From Oxalicibacterium flavum (GTDB lineage: Bacteria > Pseudomonadota > Gammaproteobacteria > Burkholderiales > Burkholderiaceae_D), in the NCBI RefSeq assembly GCF_014635065.1, contig NZ_BMCG01000002.1, positions 434,001 to 498,000 of the forward strand: 64,000 nucleotides of DNA. Direction: 5' to 3'. The translations under genes and the position numbers were made by a program. The notes under the pieces were generated by a model. That model was given only the letters and a program-made list of their open reading frames with translations. It had not been told where the DNA came from and ran no database searches. Of the stretch, positions 1-6,570 are shown piece after piece. Each line of letters begins with the position of its first letter. Positions within the stretch are counted from its first letter, which is position 1.

Positions 1-468
1 CAGCGGATCGAGATCGAGCAATGGCCCGACTTCACCGAGGTGCGCGGCCATTCGCTCGACGCCATCCTCGACGAGGACCTCGAGGAAGCCTTTACCAGCG
101 CCTTCTCGTGCATGGCCGGCGAGCACTGCCGCTTCCTCGGCGGCGAGAGCGTGGGCGAACTGATGGACCGCATTCATCCGGTGGTCGACCGCCTGCGCGC
201 CGACTCCTCGTGGGATACCGTGCTGCTGGTGCTGCACGGCGGCGTCAACCGCGCGCTGCTGTCGTATGCGATCACGGGACAGCGCCTTTTCCTCGGCAAC
301 CTCGAGCAATCGCCTGGCTGCATCAATGTGCTCGACGTCGGCACACGTGCCGACGACTGGGTCGTGCACGCGATCAACCACGCCCCGCTGCTGCCACTGC
401 ATACGCATACGCGCCTGACCACCATGGAAGAAGTGCTCAGCCACTACAAGCGCTCGCGCGGCCTGTAA
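1..468 (+). CDS. Histidine phosphatase family protein, 5'-truncated by window edge
   Basis: The reading frame is open from base 1 and ends at 468, so only the C-terminal ~155 residues are present. The segment has features of the phosphoglycerate-mutase-like histidine phosphatase fold: a stretch on dividing active-site helices (VVDRLRADSSWDTVLLVLHGGVNRALL) in which LHGG is the second catalytic-histidine motif. The N-terminal RHG motif lies outside the window. The family removes phosphate from sugars or small metabolites; the substrate cannot be told from this part. The next gene is co-directional but about 100 bases downstream. Confidence 0.75.
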   Translation, partial: QRIEIEQWPDFTEVRGHSLDAILDEDLEEAFTSAFSCMAGEHCRFLGGESVGELMDRIHPVVDRLRADSSWDTVLLVLHGGVNRALLSYAITGQRLFLGNLEQSPGCINVLDVGTRADDWVVHAINHAPLLPLHTHTRLTTMEEVLSHYKRSRGL

Positions 469-572
469 GTACCGGCGTGTCCGAAAGCGAAGCCGTGCGG
501 ATTTCTGCATAATGCGGCAACGCCTTTTCGGCATCGTGCCGCATCACGTCAGAAAAATTGTCAGGAGAAACC

Positions 573-1265
573 ATGATCGACGTCTATTCCACCGCCACCC
601 CCAACGGCCATAAGGTCCACATCATGCTGGAAGAATGCGGCCTGCCCTGGCAGGCGCACCACATCGATATCGGCGCCGGCGACCAGTTCAAGCCGGACTT
701 CCTGAAGATTTCTCCCAACAACAAGATTCCGGCCATTACCGACAGCGACGGCCCCGACGGCAAGCCGATCTCGCTGTTCGAATCGGGCGCCATCCTGGTC
801 TATCTGGCCAGCAAGGTCGGCAGGTTCCTTGGCGAAACCGATCGCGAAAAATTCGAGACCCTGCAATGGCTGATGTTCCAGATGGGTGGCGTCGGGCCCA
901 TGCTGGGCCAGGCGCACCATTTCCGCATGTATGCGCCGGAAAAGATCGAGTACGCAATCAACCGCTACACCAACGAAGCCAAGCGGCTGTACGGCGTGAT
1001 CGACCGCCGTCTGGCGGAAAGTCAGTACCTGGCCGGCAACAGCTACACGATCGCCGACATCGCCACCTTCCCGTGGCTGCGTTCGTGGGAAAAACAGGGC
1101 ATCGTGCTGGCGGACTATCCGCATCTGAAACGCTGGTTCGACGAGATCGCCGAGCGTCCTGCCGTCAAGAAAGGCACGCAGATGTTCGTCAAGCAGCGCA
1201 ATACCGTCATCGACGACAAGGCGCGCGAGGTGCTGTACGGCGCCACGCAGTACGCCAAACGCTGA
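573..1265 (+). CDS. Glutathione S-transferase family protein (YfcG/YghU-like)
   Basis: A cytosolic GST-fold protein of 230 residues, likely a glutathione-dependent disulfide reductase or transferase. The N-terminal thioredoxin-like half begins MIDVYSTATPNGHKV and contains the NNKIPAI cis-proline motif and the ESGAIL glutathione-binding motif. The C-terminal half is helical (YTIADIATFPW is the usual N-capping motif). The ATG at 573 was chosen because AGGAGA lies 5 bases upstream; a TTG at 558 would only add five residues. The asparagine after the TP pair fits the Asn-type YfcG/YghU subgroup. It is followed after 26 bases by pdxY, so the two may be co-transcribed. Confidence 0.88.
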   Translation: MIDVYSTATPNGHKVHIMLEECGLPWQAHHIDIGAGDQFKPDFLKISPNNKIPAITDSDGPDGKPISLFESGAILVYLASKVGRFLGETDREKFETLQWLMFQMGGVGPMLGQAHHFRMYAPEKIEYAINRYTNEAKRLYGVIDRRLAESQYLAGNSYTIADIATFPWLRSWEKQGIVLADYPHLKRWFDEIAERPAVKKGTQMFVKQRNTVIDDKAREVLYGATQYAKR

Positions 1266-1291
1266 TGCGCTCCTGACGCGCTGCCCTTGAA

Positions 1292-2188
1292 ATGAAGCCA
1301 GCCGCCCCGCCACTGGTCCTGTCGATTCAGTCGCACGTCGCCTACGGCCACGTCGGCAATGCCGCCGCCATGCTGCCGCTGCAGCTGCTCGGCGTGCAGC
1401 CGGTGGCCGTGCACACGGTGCAGTTCTCCAACCACACCGGCTATGGCGAATTCAAGGGACAGGTATTCAGCGCCGAACACATCCACGACGTGCTCGAAGG
1501 TCTGCGCGCGCGTGGCGTGCTGGCCGAATGCCGTGCGGTGCTGTCGGGTTACCTGGGCGACGCCGCCATCGGCGAGGTGATCCTGTCGGCGGTGCAGGAG
1601 ATTCGCCGCCATCGTCCCGACCTCGTCTATCTGTGCGACCCGGTCATGGGCGACGTCGGACGCGGCCTCTTCGTGCGCCCCGGCATTCCCGAATTCCTGC
1701 GCGAACGCGCATTGCAGGAAGCCAGCATCCTCACGCCCAACCAGTTCGAATTCGAACTGCTGCACGGCAGTACCGTCACGCACACCGAAGACGCCGTGCA
1801 AGCCGCACGCAAACTCCTCGGCAACGCCCGCCGGCGCGGGCCCGACACGATCGTCATCACCAGCCTGCGCACCGCAGACCTGCCCGCCGATCAGCTGAGC
1901 ACGCTGGTCGTCACCGCAACCAATGCGTGGACCATCCACACGCCCTTTCTCGACCTGCATCCGCTACCCAACGGCATGGGCGATGTCTTTTCCGCCGTAT
2001 TGCTCGGCCATCTGCTCAATGGGCACCCCATACAGGATGCCGTGGCACTCGCCGTCGGCAGCCTTTATGCGCTGGTGGCCCGCACCGTTCCCGGGCAACG
2101 CGACCTGCCGCTGATCGCCGCACGCAGCGAGTTGATCTCTCCCTCGCAGCATTTCAAACCCGTCGCCTGGCCGCCGCCACAATCGTAA
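1292..2188 (+). CDS. pdxY: Pyridoxal kinase PdxY
   Basis: Phosphorylates pyridoxal to pyridoxal 5'-phosphate in the vitamin B6 salvage pathway (cytosol). The 298-residue length is close to the usual ~287. The N-terminus has the typical SIQSHVAYGHVGN motif that binds substrate, followed by the FSNHTGYG segment. The central VYLCDPVMGD motif and the C-terminal GMGDVFSA anion-hole motif with the catalytic aspartate are intact. The ATG at 1292 gives a complete N-terminus. The gene lies just downstream of a glutathione S-transferase gene. A PLP-binding MocR regulator lies ~2 kb downstream, but there is no direct link in the sequence. Confidence 0.95.
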   Translation: MKPAAPPLVLSIQSHVAYGHVGNAAAMLPLQLLGVQPVAVHTVQFSNHTGYGEFKGQVFSAEHIHDVLEGLRARGVLAECRAVLSGYLGDAAIGEVILSAVQEIRRHRPDLVYLCDPVMGDVGRGLFVRPGIPEFLRERALQEASILTPNQFEFELLHGSTVTHTEDAVQAARKLLGNARRRGPDTIVITSLRTADLPADQLSTLVVTATNAWTIHTPFLDLHPLPNGMGDVFSAVLLGHLLNGHPIQDAVALAVGSLYALVARTVPGQRDLPLIAARSELISPSQHFKPVAWPPPQS

Positions 2189-2275
2189 AGACGATGCGCG
2201 CCATGGCTCTTGCCGCCTTGTCGGTTTTACGGCGTCGCACGCGAGCGCGACAAACCGCCGAATGAACGAGGGCTG

Positions 2276-2304
2276 TTGCCAACGAATGGCAATTCGTTCA
2301 TAAT
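2276..2304 (+). promoter_or_regulatory. Sigma-70 promoter for candidate small RNA
   Basis: TTGCCA at 2276-2281 and CATAAT at 2299-2304 are separated by exactly 17 bases, a good match to the housekeeping promoter. No open reading frame of note begins downstream before the strong terminator at 2379-2407. The promoter therefore appears to drive a short untranslated RNA. Confidence 0.6.
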
Positions 2305-2310
2305 TGCACG

Positions 2311-2407
2311 TTGTCGGTCGAGTGCAGTAGCGATCGGCACGCAGATGAAATGCCACATTTCATGCTCAGGATTTCCAGAAAGGAAGCTCCCATGCTTCCT
2401 TTTTTAT
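2311..2407 (+). ncRNA. Candidate small RNA between pdxY and tRNA-Cys
   Basis: A transcript of about 97 bases is predicted from a promoter at 2276-2304 to a rho-independent terminator. Two hairpins are visible. The first has a perfect 8-bp stem, ATGAAATG (2345-2352) paired with CATTTCAT (2356-2363), with a 3-base loop. The terminator hairpin pairs AGGAAGC (2381-2387) with GCTTCCT (2394-2400) and runs into a T tract. There is no convincing coding sequence. The family is not recognised. Promoter spacing, size and terminator all fit a stand-alone regulatory RNA, but it could instead be an attenuated leader of the tRNA region. Confidence 0.45.
2379..2407 (+). terminator. Rho-independent terminator of candidate small RNA
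   Basis: A 7-bp stem AGGAAGC/GCTTCCT with a 6-base loop is followed directly by six T residues. It lies 60 bases upstream of the tRNA-Cys gene and insulates it from upstream transcription. Confidence 0.75.
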
Positions 2408-2470
2408 TCAGGAGAAAATTTGCATGCGTGTGTCCGGCGGATTGTCATCCGCAGTACAATACGTCCCCAT

Positions 2471-2544
2471 GGCGGGGTAGCAAAGTGGTTATGCAGCGGC
2501 CTGCAAAGCCGTCTACGCCGGTTCGATCCCGACCCCCGCCTCCA
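2471..2544 (+). tRNA. tRNA-Cys (anticodon GCA)
   Basis: 74 bases that fold as a cloverleaf. The acceptor stem GGCGGGG pairs with CCCCGCC, the anticodon loop CTGCAAA (2501-2507) carries GCA at 2503-2505, the T loop is GTTCGATCC, and a genome-encoded CCA follows the discriminator base. A TACAAT -10 box lies at 2455-2460. A terminator follows the gene. Confidence 0.97.
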
Positions 2545-2550
2545 GTTTTC

Positions 2551-2577
2551 CAAAAAGCGCCGCAGGCGCTTTTTTTA
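2551..2577 (+). terminator. Rho-independent terminator after tRNA-Cys
   Basis: The inverted repeat AAAGCGCC/GGCGCTTT with a 3-base loop is followed by a run of T residues, directly downstream of tRNA-Cys. The same stem could act in the opposite direction. Confidence 0.8.
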
Positions 2578-2618
2578 TGCTGTTTTACATTAGTGTGCGA
2601 TCAGCAGACTAACTGCAT

Positions 2619-2705
2619 GCCCCGATGGTGAAATTGGTAGACACAAGAGACTTAAAATCTCTCGCCTTTGCGGGCGTGCCGGTTCGATTCCGGCTCGGGG
2701 CACCA
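2619..2705 (+). tRNA. tRNA-Leu (anticodon TAA)
   Basis: An 87-base class II tRNA with a long variable arm. The acceptor stem GCCCCGA pairs with TCGGGGC, the anticodon loop CTTAAAA holds TAA at 2653-2655, the T loop GTTCGATTC is present and CCA is encoded. An integrase remnant begins less than 200 bases downstream, so this tRNA was probably an integration target. A possible -35 TTTACA lies at 2584-2589. Confidence 0.97.
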
Positions 2706-2715
2706 CAAGCAAGTC

Positions 2716-2745
2716 AATAGACGTCCACGGACGTCTATTTTTTTT
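2716..2745 (+). terminator. Rho-independent terminator after tRNA-Leu
   Basis: A near-perfect 10-bp stem, AATAGACGTC paired with GACGTCTATT, with a CACG loop and a tract of eight T residues, 11 bases after the tRNA 3' end. Confidence 0.85.
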
Positions 2746-2830
2746 GCAAAAAACCTATATTCCATGCGGATTACCAAAATTTTCCAGTCTCCCGAGATCA
2801 ACCGGCATCAACCCACATCAACCGCTTAAT

Positions 2831-2878
2831 GTTGGTACAAATCTTGGTATATGCTGGTTCGATATTCTTTATACCAAC
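2831..2878. repeat. GTTGGTA-type repeats upstream of integrase fragment
   Basis: GTTGGTA at 2831, a related CTTGGTATA at about 2842, and the inverted ATACCAAC at 2871-2878 lie just before the integrase start at 2891. Such short direct and inverted repeats next to a tyrosine recombinase gene resemble arm-type recombinase binding sites or an autoregulatory operator. This interpretation is inference. Confidence 0.35.
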
Positions 2879-2890
2879 ATCGACACAGAT

Positions 2891-3148
2891 ATGGCATTAA
2901 GCGACTTTCAGATTAAAGCAGCCAAACCCTCCTACAAACAATACAAACTGACCGACGCTGAAGGCATGCATCTTCTGGTGCACCCCAACGACTCCAAATA
3001 CTGGCGATTGAGCTATCGCTTCGACAAAAAGCAAAAGACGCTCGCCCTGGGCGTATATCGGTTCAGCGACACCAGGAGCAATATTCCGGCGCTGTATAGC
3101 CGACGGAGTCGGGGGTGGATGGTGGAGATGGTGGACGTGGTGTTTTAA
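2891..3148 (+). pseudogene. Truncated phage P4-type integrase (arm DNA-binding domain, DUF4102-like)
   Basis: The first ~60 residues match the N-terminal arm-binding domain of tyrosine recombinases of genomic islands: MALSDFQIKAAKPSYKQYKL, then GMHLLVHP, YWRLSYRF and KTLALGVY. After LGVYRFSDTRSN the sequence stops resembling the family and ends within 30 residues at 3148. The central and catalytic domains (R-H-R-Y) are missing; intact members have about 400 residues. The ATG at 2891 is the natural start; the open frame upstream to 2744 is only read-through. Its place next to tRNA-Leu marks a decayed island. Confidence 0.7.
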
Positions 3149-3216
3149 AAACTACAGGATTCCTCACGACACCGATACGATAGGAACTTATTTACTGCAT
3201 AAGAGTTGGACACCAC

Positions 3217-3375
3217 ATGAAAACAAATTCAATTCTTTTCTTATTCTTAACGACATGCTTGATCCCGGCGACCCAAGCAGCAACTGCCAGCGACGTCGAC
3301 AAGTTGACTACTTATTCGGTAGTACTTGGCCGTAGTGTTGGCGGTGTCGGGCTGCAATTAACGTTCGTCGTGTAA
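3217..3375 (+). pseudogene. Short secreted-protein gene, probably truncated
   Basis: A 52-codon frame encodes a convincing signal peptide (basic MKTN start, hydrophobic ILFLFLTTCLIP, cleavage likely after TQAA), then ATASDVDKLTTYSVVLGRSVGG before an early stop. The mature part is only about 30 residues. It resembles the start of small periplasmic proteins of unknown role seen near integrases, which run on for about another 50 residues; that comparison is from memory. The downstream 170 bases hold no continuation in any frame. It is either a frameshifted remnant or a very small exported peptide. Confidence 0.4.
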
Positions 3376-3380
3376 ACGGT

Positions 3381-3480
3381 CATTCCAACCCTTAGCTGAA
3401 GAATTACCCTAGACGATCAACCTTCCGTTGTGGTCCGACATGTGTTGACAGTGAAAGTCCGCTTCGACCCTTAGCGGCCG
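3381..3480. repeat. Imperfect repeated/palindromic segment in a gene-free stretch
   Basis: ACCCTTAGC occurs at about 3388 and again at about 3467 in similar flanks. The second copy sits inside a small palindrome (TCCGC 3458-3462 with GCGGCC 3474-3479). The stretch 3376-3546 has no gene. It resembles degenerate intergenic repeats left by mobile DNA. Confidence 0.3.
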
Positions 3481-3546
3481 TTCGGGAGACTGTGCTCTTA
3501 GCGTTTCGCTACAAGCGTTCCGATGCCTGTTCGAATACTAATTCTG

Positions 3547-3783
3547 TCAGGACATGTCCAGACCGAGCATCTGAGTGCCAACAAAGGTTATGGAGCCCAA
3601 TATCAGGAGTGCCAAAATGAAAAATGCGACTGCCTTACCCGTCGCGCCTAGGACCGCTCGTGCTTCGTTCTGCTGTTCTTTCCCCTTCCTCCCTTGGTCA
3701 TAATGCCACTTGATTGCATAGAACATGCCAATGGCTAGCACTAGAAACTTGAAGGTAACGAAGGTGATAGGGACCCAATCCAT
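3547..3783 (-). CDS. Small two-helix membrane protein of unknown function
   Basis: 78 residues with two hydrophobic segments (about residues 5-24 and 50-72), separated by a hydrophilic loop rich in charge and glutamine (HYDQGRKGKEQQNEAR). Both termini are short, so a hairpin in the inner membrane is likely. The start is supported by a strong ribosome site, AAAGGAGC, seven bases upstream of the ATG. No family is recognised. It stands alone on the minus strand in the decayed island between tRNA-Leu and tRNA-Arg. Confidence 0.6.
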   Translation of the reverse strand: MDWVPITFVTFKFLVLAIGMFYAIKWHYDQGRKGKEQQNEARAVLGATGKAVAFFILALLILGSITFVGTQMLGLDMS

Positions 3784-4214
3784 GATTTAGCTCCTTTCTT
3801 TAAATCCCTTATTACTTCTAAAGTCGAAATTACAAGGGCGTACACCAGAATTATTTTGGGTACAGATGGCCGCGGAGAACTCTTTACCGACTGCCATGCA
3901 ATTTGTTGTTATTGAAGCGTCAGAAGCAGTGTACGTAAAAGCAACTTCCATACATGAGGACAAAATGTCCCAGCGGGAATACGGAACACGCTATCGTTCT
4001 CGGCCATTCAGGAAAGGCCTATGGTGTGCAGAATTCAGTAAAGACTGTGCCGGGTTCCTGGATGCGGTTCTGGGGAATAGCCAGCGACCAAGTAATCAGC
4101 GCTTATCGCTTACAGCCACCTAGACTCACTGCCCCGAACAGGAGACGGCAATATTCGCCACGCCAATCCGAAACGAGAACCCCAAAAACTGAGATTTTAA
4201 ATGACGGCGCTGTC
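3784..4214. other. 431-base stretch without a supported gene
   Basis: This is the upstream region of the small membrane protein (minus strand) and the downstream region of the MocR gene. Overlapping short frames exist at 3866-4123 and 3954-4301, but they lack recognisable domains and good ribosome sites, and the second runs into the MocR gene. It is probably degenerate island DNA. Confidence 0.4.
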
Positions 4215-5597
4215 CTAGGCGTCTGGCCGGCGCGCCAACAACTGGGACAGCCGCTTCAGAGCTGCATGCAACCGCTGACGGTCCTTGATGCTGCCCAATG
4301 AGATTCTGATTGCGTTATCGAACTCGCCATTCAACGAGAAAGCTTCCGCTGGCATGACCGCCAGTCCCTCCTTTTCCGCTACGCGTGCTAGTTGATGCGA
4401 CTGCCAATATGCAGGCAATTCGATCCATACATGTAATCCGTCACCGGCTCCTTCATATCGTCCTGACAGAATATCCCGAGCCATCTTGTGGCGTACCCGC
4501 GCCTCGTCCCGCACACCAGCCATCAACTTGTCCGCAGAACCATCGAGTATCCATTGGGTAGCCAGCGCAGCCGTCAGGGAAGAAACCATCAATGCGAACG
4601 ACCTCAAGGCAACCAAGAAGCGCTCACGTTCCAATGGATCACGCACGAGCACGAATGCGACCCGCAAACCTGGAGTGAGGCACTTCGACAGTGTGGAGAT
4701 GTAATAAACGTGTTCTGGCGCGAATGTGGCTATCGGAGGCGGTGGCGACTCGGCCAGCAGCCAGTAAGGGTCGTCTTCAACGATGCGCAGGCCGCAGCGC
4801 TTTGCCACAACGGCTAGCTCTTTGCGCCGTTTGCCCGGCATCGTAACGACCGTCGGGTTCTGTAACGTCGGGTTGAGGTAGACAAGCCGAGGAGCATGCT
4901 GTCGAACAGCTTCCTCGAGTGCTTGCGGAAGCATTCCGTGCTTGTCAGTACTGACCGGAACAATGCTGCGGCCGAATTGGGTTGCAGCGGTTCGTAAGCC
5001 AGGATACACCGTCGGTTCGGCCAAGATTACGTCTCCAGGCTCTGTCAGCGCAAAGATAAGTGCGGCAATAGCAGCCTGTGCACCCGGGCAGACGACTACA
5101 TGCTCAGGGGGTACGCTCCCAAACATAGGCTCAATCCACTTTGCGCCGGCCTCGCGGTCGGTGATGCTGCCTCCGCCTAGATGATAGGTCATCAGCAAGC
5201 CAGTATCGGCACGCATGAGCACCTGCGCCAGCCCCTGCTTCAACAGGTCATCGAAATCTACATTGTCCGGGTGCGGCGGGATATTCATGCTCAGGTCAAG
5301 GACAGCCGACAGTTCCGCCTTCGGCGCCGCCACATACGTGCCGCGCGCTCCGCGCCCTTGCAGCAGATTCCTGCGCCGGGCTTCGTCGTATGCGCGTGTC
5401 ACCGTCGTAAGGTCGACATCCAACAGCGCTGCGAGCCGGCGTTGTGGTGGAAGTCGGTCACCAGGCTTAAGTACGCCATCTTCCACCGCCTGCTGTAACG
5501 CATCCGCTATCTGAAGAAATCGCGGCCCGCCCTGCGATGCCAAACGTGGCAACCAGATTGGAAAAGCCTCATCTTGTTCGGCAGTCAACTGGGGCAT
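4215..5597 (-). CDS. MocR/PdxR-type GntR regulator with aminotransferase domain
   Basis: 460 residues. The N-terminal winged helix (about residues 20-90) has the GntR pattern GVLKPGDRLPPQRRLAALLDV followed by VTRAY. The rest is a fold-type I aminotransferase domain: GAQAAI, NPTLQNPT (242-249), the PLP-ring aspartate near 276 in EDDPYW, and the Schiff-base lysine K305 in STLSKCLTPGLR. MocR proteins sense PLP or an amino-compound adduct and control amine, vitamin or taurine/GABA-type genes, often divergently transcribed. The divergent neighbour here is a small membrane protein at 5797, 199 bases away, so the target is unclear. Confidence 0.9.
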   Translation of the reverse strand: MPQLTAEQDEAFPIWLPRLASQGGPRFLQIADALQQAVEDGVLKPGDRLPPQRRLAALLDVDLTTVTRAYDEARRRNLLQGRGARGTYVAAPKAELSAVLDLSMNIPPHPDNVDFDDLLKQGLAQVLMRADTGLLMTYHLGGGSITDREAGAKWIEPMFGSVPPEHVVVCPGAQAAIAALIFALTEPGDVILAEPTVYPGLRTAATQFGRSIVPVSTDKHGMLPQALEEAVRQHAPRLVYLNPTLQNPTVVTMPGKRRKELAVVAKRCGLRIVEDDPYWLLAESPPPPIATFAPEHVYYISTLSKCLTPGLRVAFVLVRDPLERERFLVALRSFALMVSSLTAALATQWILDGSADKLMAGVRDEARVRHKMARDILSGRYEGAGDGLHVWIELPAYWQSHQLARVAEKEGLAVMPAEAFSLNGEFDNAIRISLGSIKDRQRLHAALKRLSQLLARRPDA

Positions 5598-5796
5598 TTT
5601 GTCTCAATGTATGGATTTTGCTTCTACGTAGTATGCCCAATGTGGGAGGCGACGCCAAATATGCATCAGCCTGCATTCATGCTTTTTCATATCAGTTGTT
5701 GGGTACCTCTAATGATTATGACAGCGGGCGCAATGGCTCTAAACCACAAACAAATCTGGAGCAGCTTGTTTTCTTCGCTTATCTACGGGAGTTTGT

Positions 5797-6021
5797 ATGA
5801 ACACGCAGTCAATCACTTCTTCTCCTTCGCCTCGACGCAGCTTCGGCAGTCTTACAGTTCGCCTAGGATTCTCTCTTCTCTTGGTCATTGGTCCGATTGG
5901 TGCGGCCTTGAGCGGTATGGGGCCAGAAAAACTACCTCTGCCCGCAATTGTTGTGCTGTGCGTAGGTTTCTTGCTGGTGCAGCTTGTATGGTCCTTGCAC
6001 CCAGGGACTCGAAAAAAATAG
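5797..6021 (+). CDS. Small two-helix membrane protein divergent from MocR gene
   Basis: 74 residues with a Ser-rich, basic N-terminus (MNTQSITSSPSPRRS), a hydrophobic helix at about residues 20-40 (VRLGFSLLLVIGPIGAAL) and a second at about 48-66 (LPAIVVLCVGFLLVQLVW), ending in a basic tail. GGGAG lies 5 bases before the ATG. The family is not recognised. It is divergent from the MocR regulator with a 199-base shared upstream region, the arrangement in which MocR proteins commonly regulate a neighbour. Confidence 0.5.
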   Translation: MNTQSITSSPSPRRSFGSLTVRLGFSLLLVIGPIGAALSGMGPEKLPLPAIVVLCVGFLLVQLVWSLHPGTRKK

Positions 6022-6287
6022 CACGAGAAGACCGGGAATGACAGAACACATTTCCCTGACTTAGTTTTTTAAATGGCCTGTTGAAATCGGGCCATTTAAC
6101 TGTCTCGAATCCCTGCATCTTCAGCTTAGAAGCAAAGGCTCATGGATTTTTTATGCTGCGTTCTCGCTGCCGCTCCCGCACCTCGCCAAGCAGTCCCTGC
6201 AATGAGCGCAAGCGGTGTGCGAAGCCTGTTTTTCGGTGTTGCATAAAAAGATGGAAATAGTGCTTCCAAAATCATTTTCCACCGTGC

Positions 6288-6293
6288 TATAAT
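6288..6293 (+). promoter_or_regulatory. -10 box of tRNA-Arg promoter
   Basis: A perfect TATAAT lies 10 bases before the tRNA-Arg 5' end, giving a start at about 6300. The best -35 candidate, TTCCAA at 6264-6269, is weak. Confidence 0.6.
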
Positions 6294-6303
6294 TTTGTCT
6301 TTC

Positions 6304-6380
6304 GCGGCTGTAGCTCAGCTGGATAGAGTACTTGGCTACGAACCAAGGGGTCGTGGGTTCGATTCCTGCCAGCCGCACCA
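6304..6380 (+). tRNA. tRNA-Arg (anticodon ACG)
   Basis: A 77-base cloverleaf. The acceptor stem GCGGCTG pairs with CAGCCGC, the D arm contains AGCTCAGCTGGAT, the stem CTTGG/CCAAG encloses the loop CTACGAA with ACG at 6338-6340, the T loop is GTTCGATTC and CCA is encoded. The wobble A is normally edited to inosine by TadA. The gene marks the right border of the AT-richer patch. Confidence 0.97.
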
Positions 6381-6390
6381 AACAAGCAGC

Positions 6391-6430
6391 AAGAAAAAGG
6401 TCAGCGCCACAAGCGCTGGCCTTTTTTCTT
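6391..6430 (+). terminator. Rho-independent terminator after tRNA-Arg
   Basis: AAAGGTCAGCGC pairs with GCGCTGGCCTTT around the loop CACAA and is followed by T residues, starting about 10 bases after the tRNA. Confidence 0.85.
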
Positions 6431-6570
6431 TCCGGCGCCAGAATTCTTCCGGCCTCTCCCCGGCTCCGCTCGGAATATGCCGGCTCGCGTCTTCGACACA
6501 GGCAGTTATGCTAGAGTCGCACGCACCGCCGGTGCTTTTGTCGCTTCCTTTCCCCAATTTCGTATCCCGC

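Noticed and set aside
2595-2705. Duplicated tRNA-Leu 3' end as island right border
   Set aside because: Scanning to 6304 showed only the common T-arm similarity of tRNA-Arg, not a specific copy of the tRNA-Leu 3' end.
3866-4301. Two overlapping short plus-strand frames in the island
   Set aside because: No ribosome site, no domain, and the second overlaps the MocR gene.
6151-6381. Minus-strand 76-codon frame
   Set aside because: It runs through tRNA-Arg in antisense; such conserved-looking peptides are tRNA artefacts.
6295-6570. N-terminal extension of the PAS kinase back to 6295
   Set aside because: It would translate the tRNA-Arg gene and its terminator.
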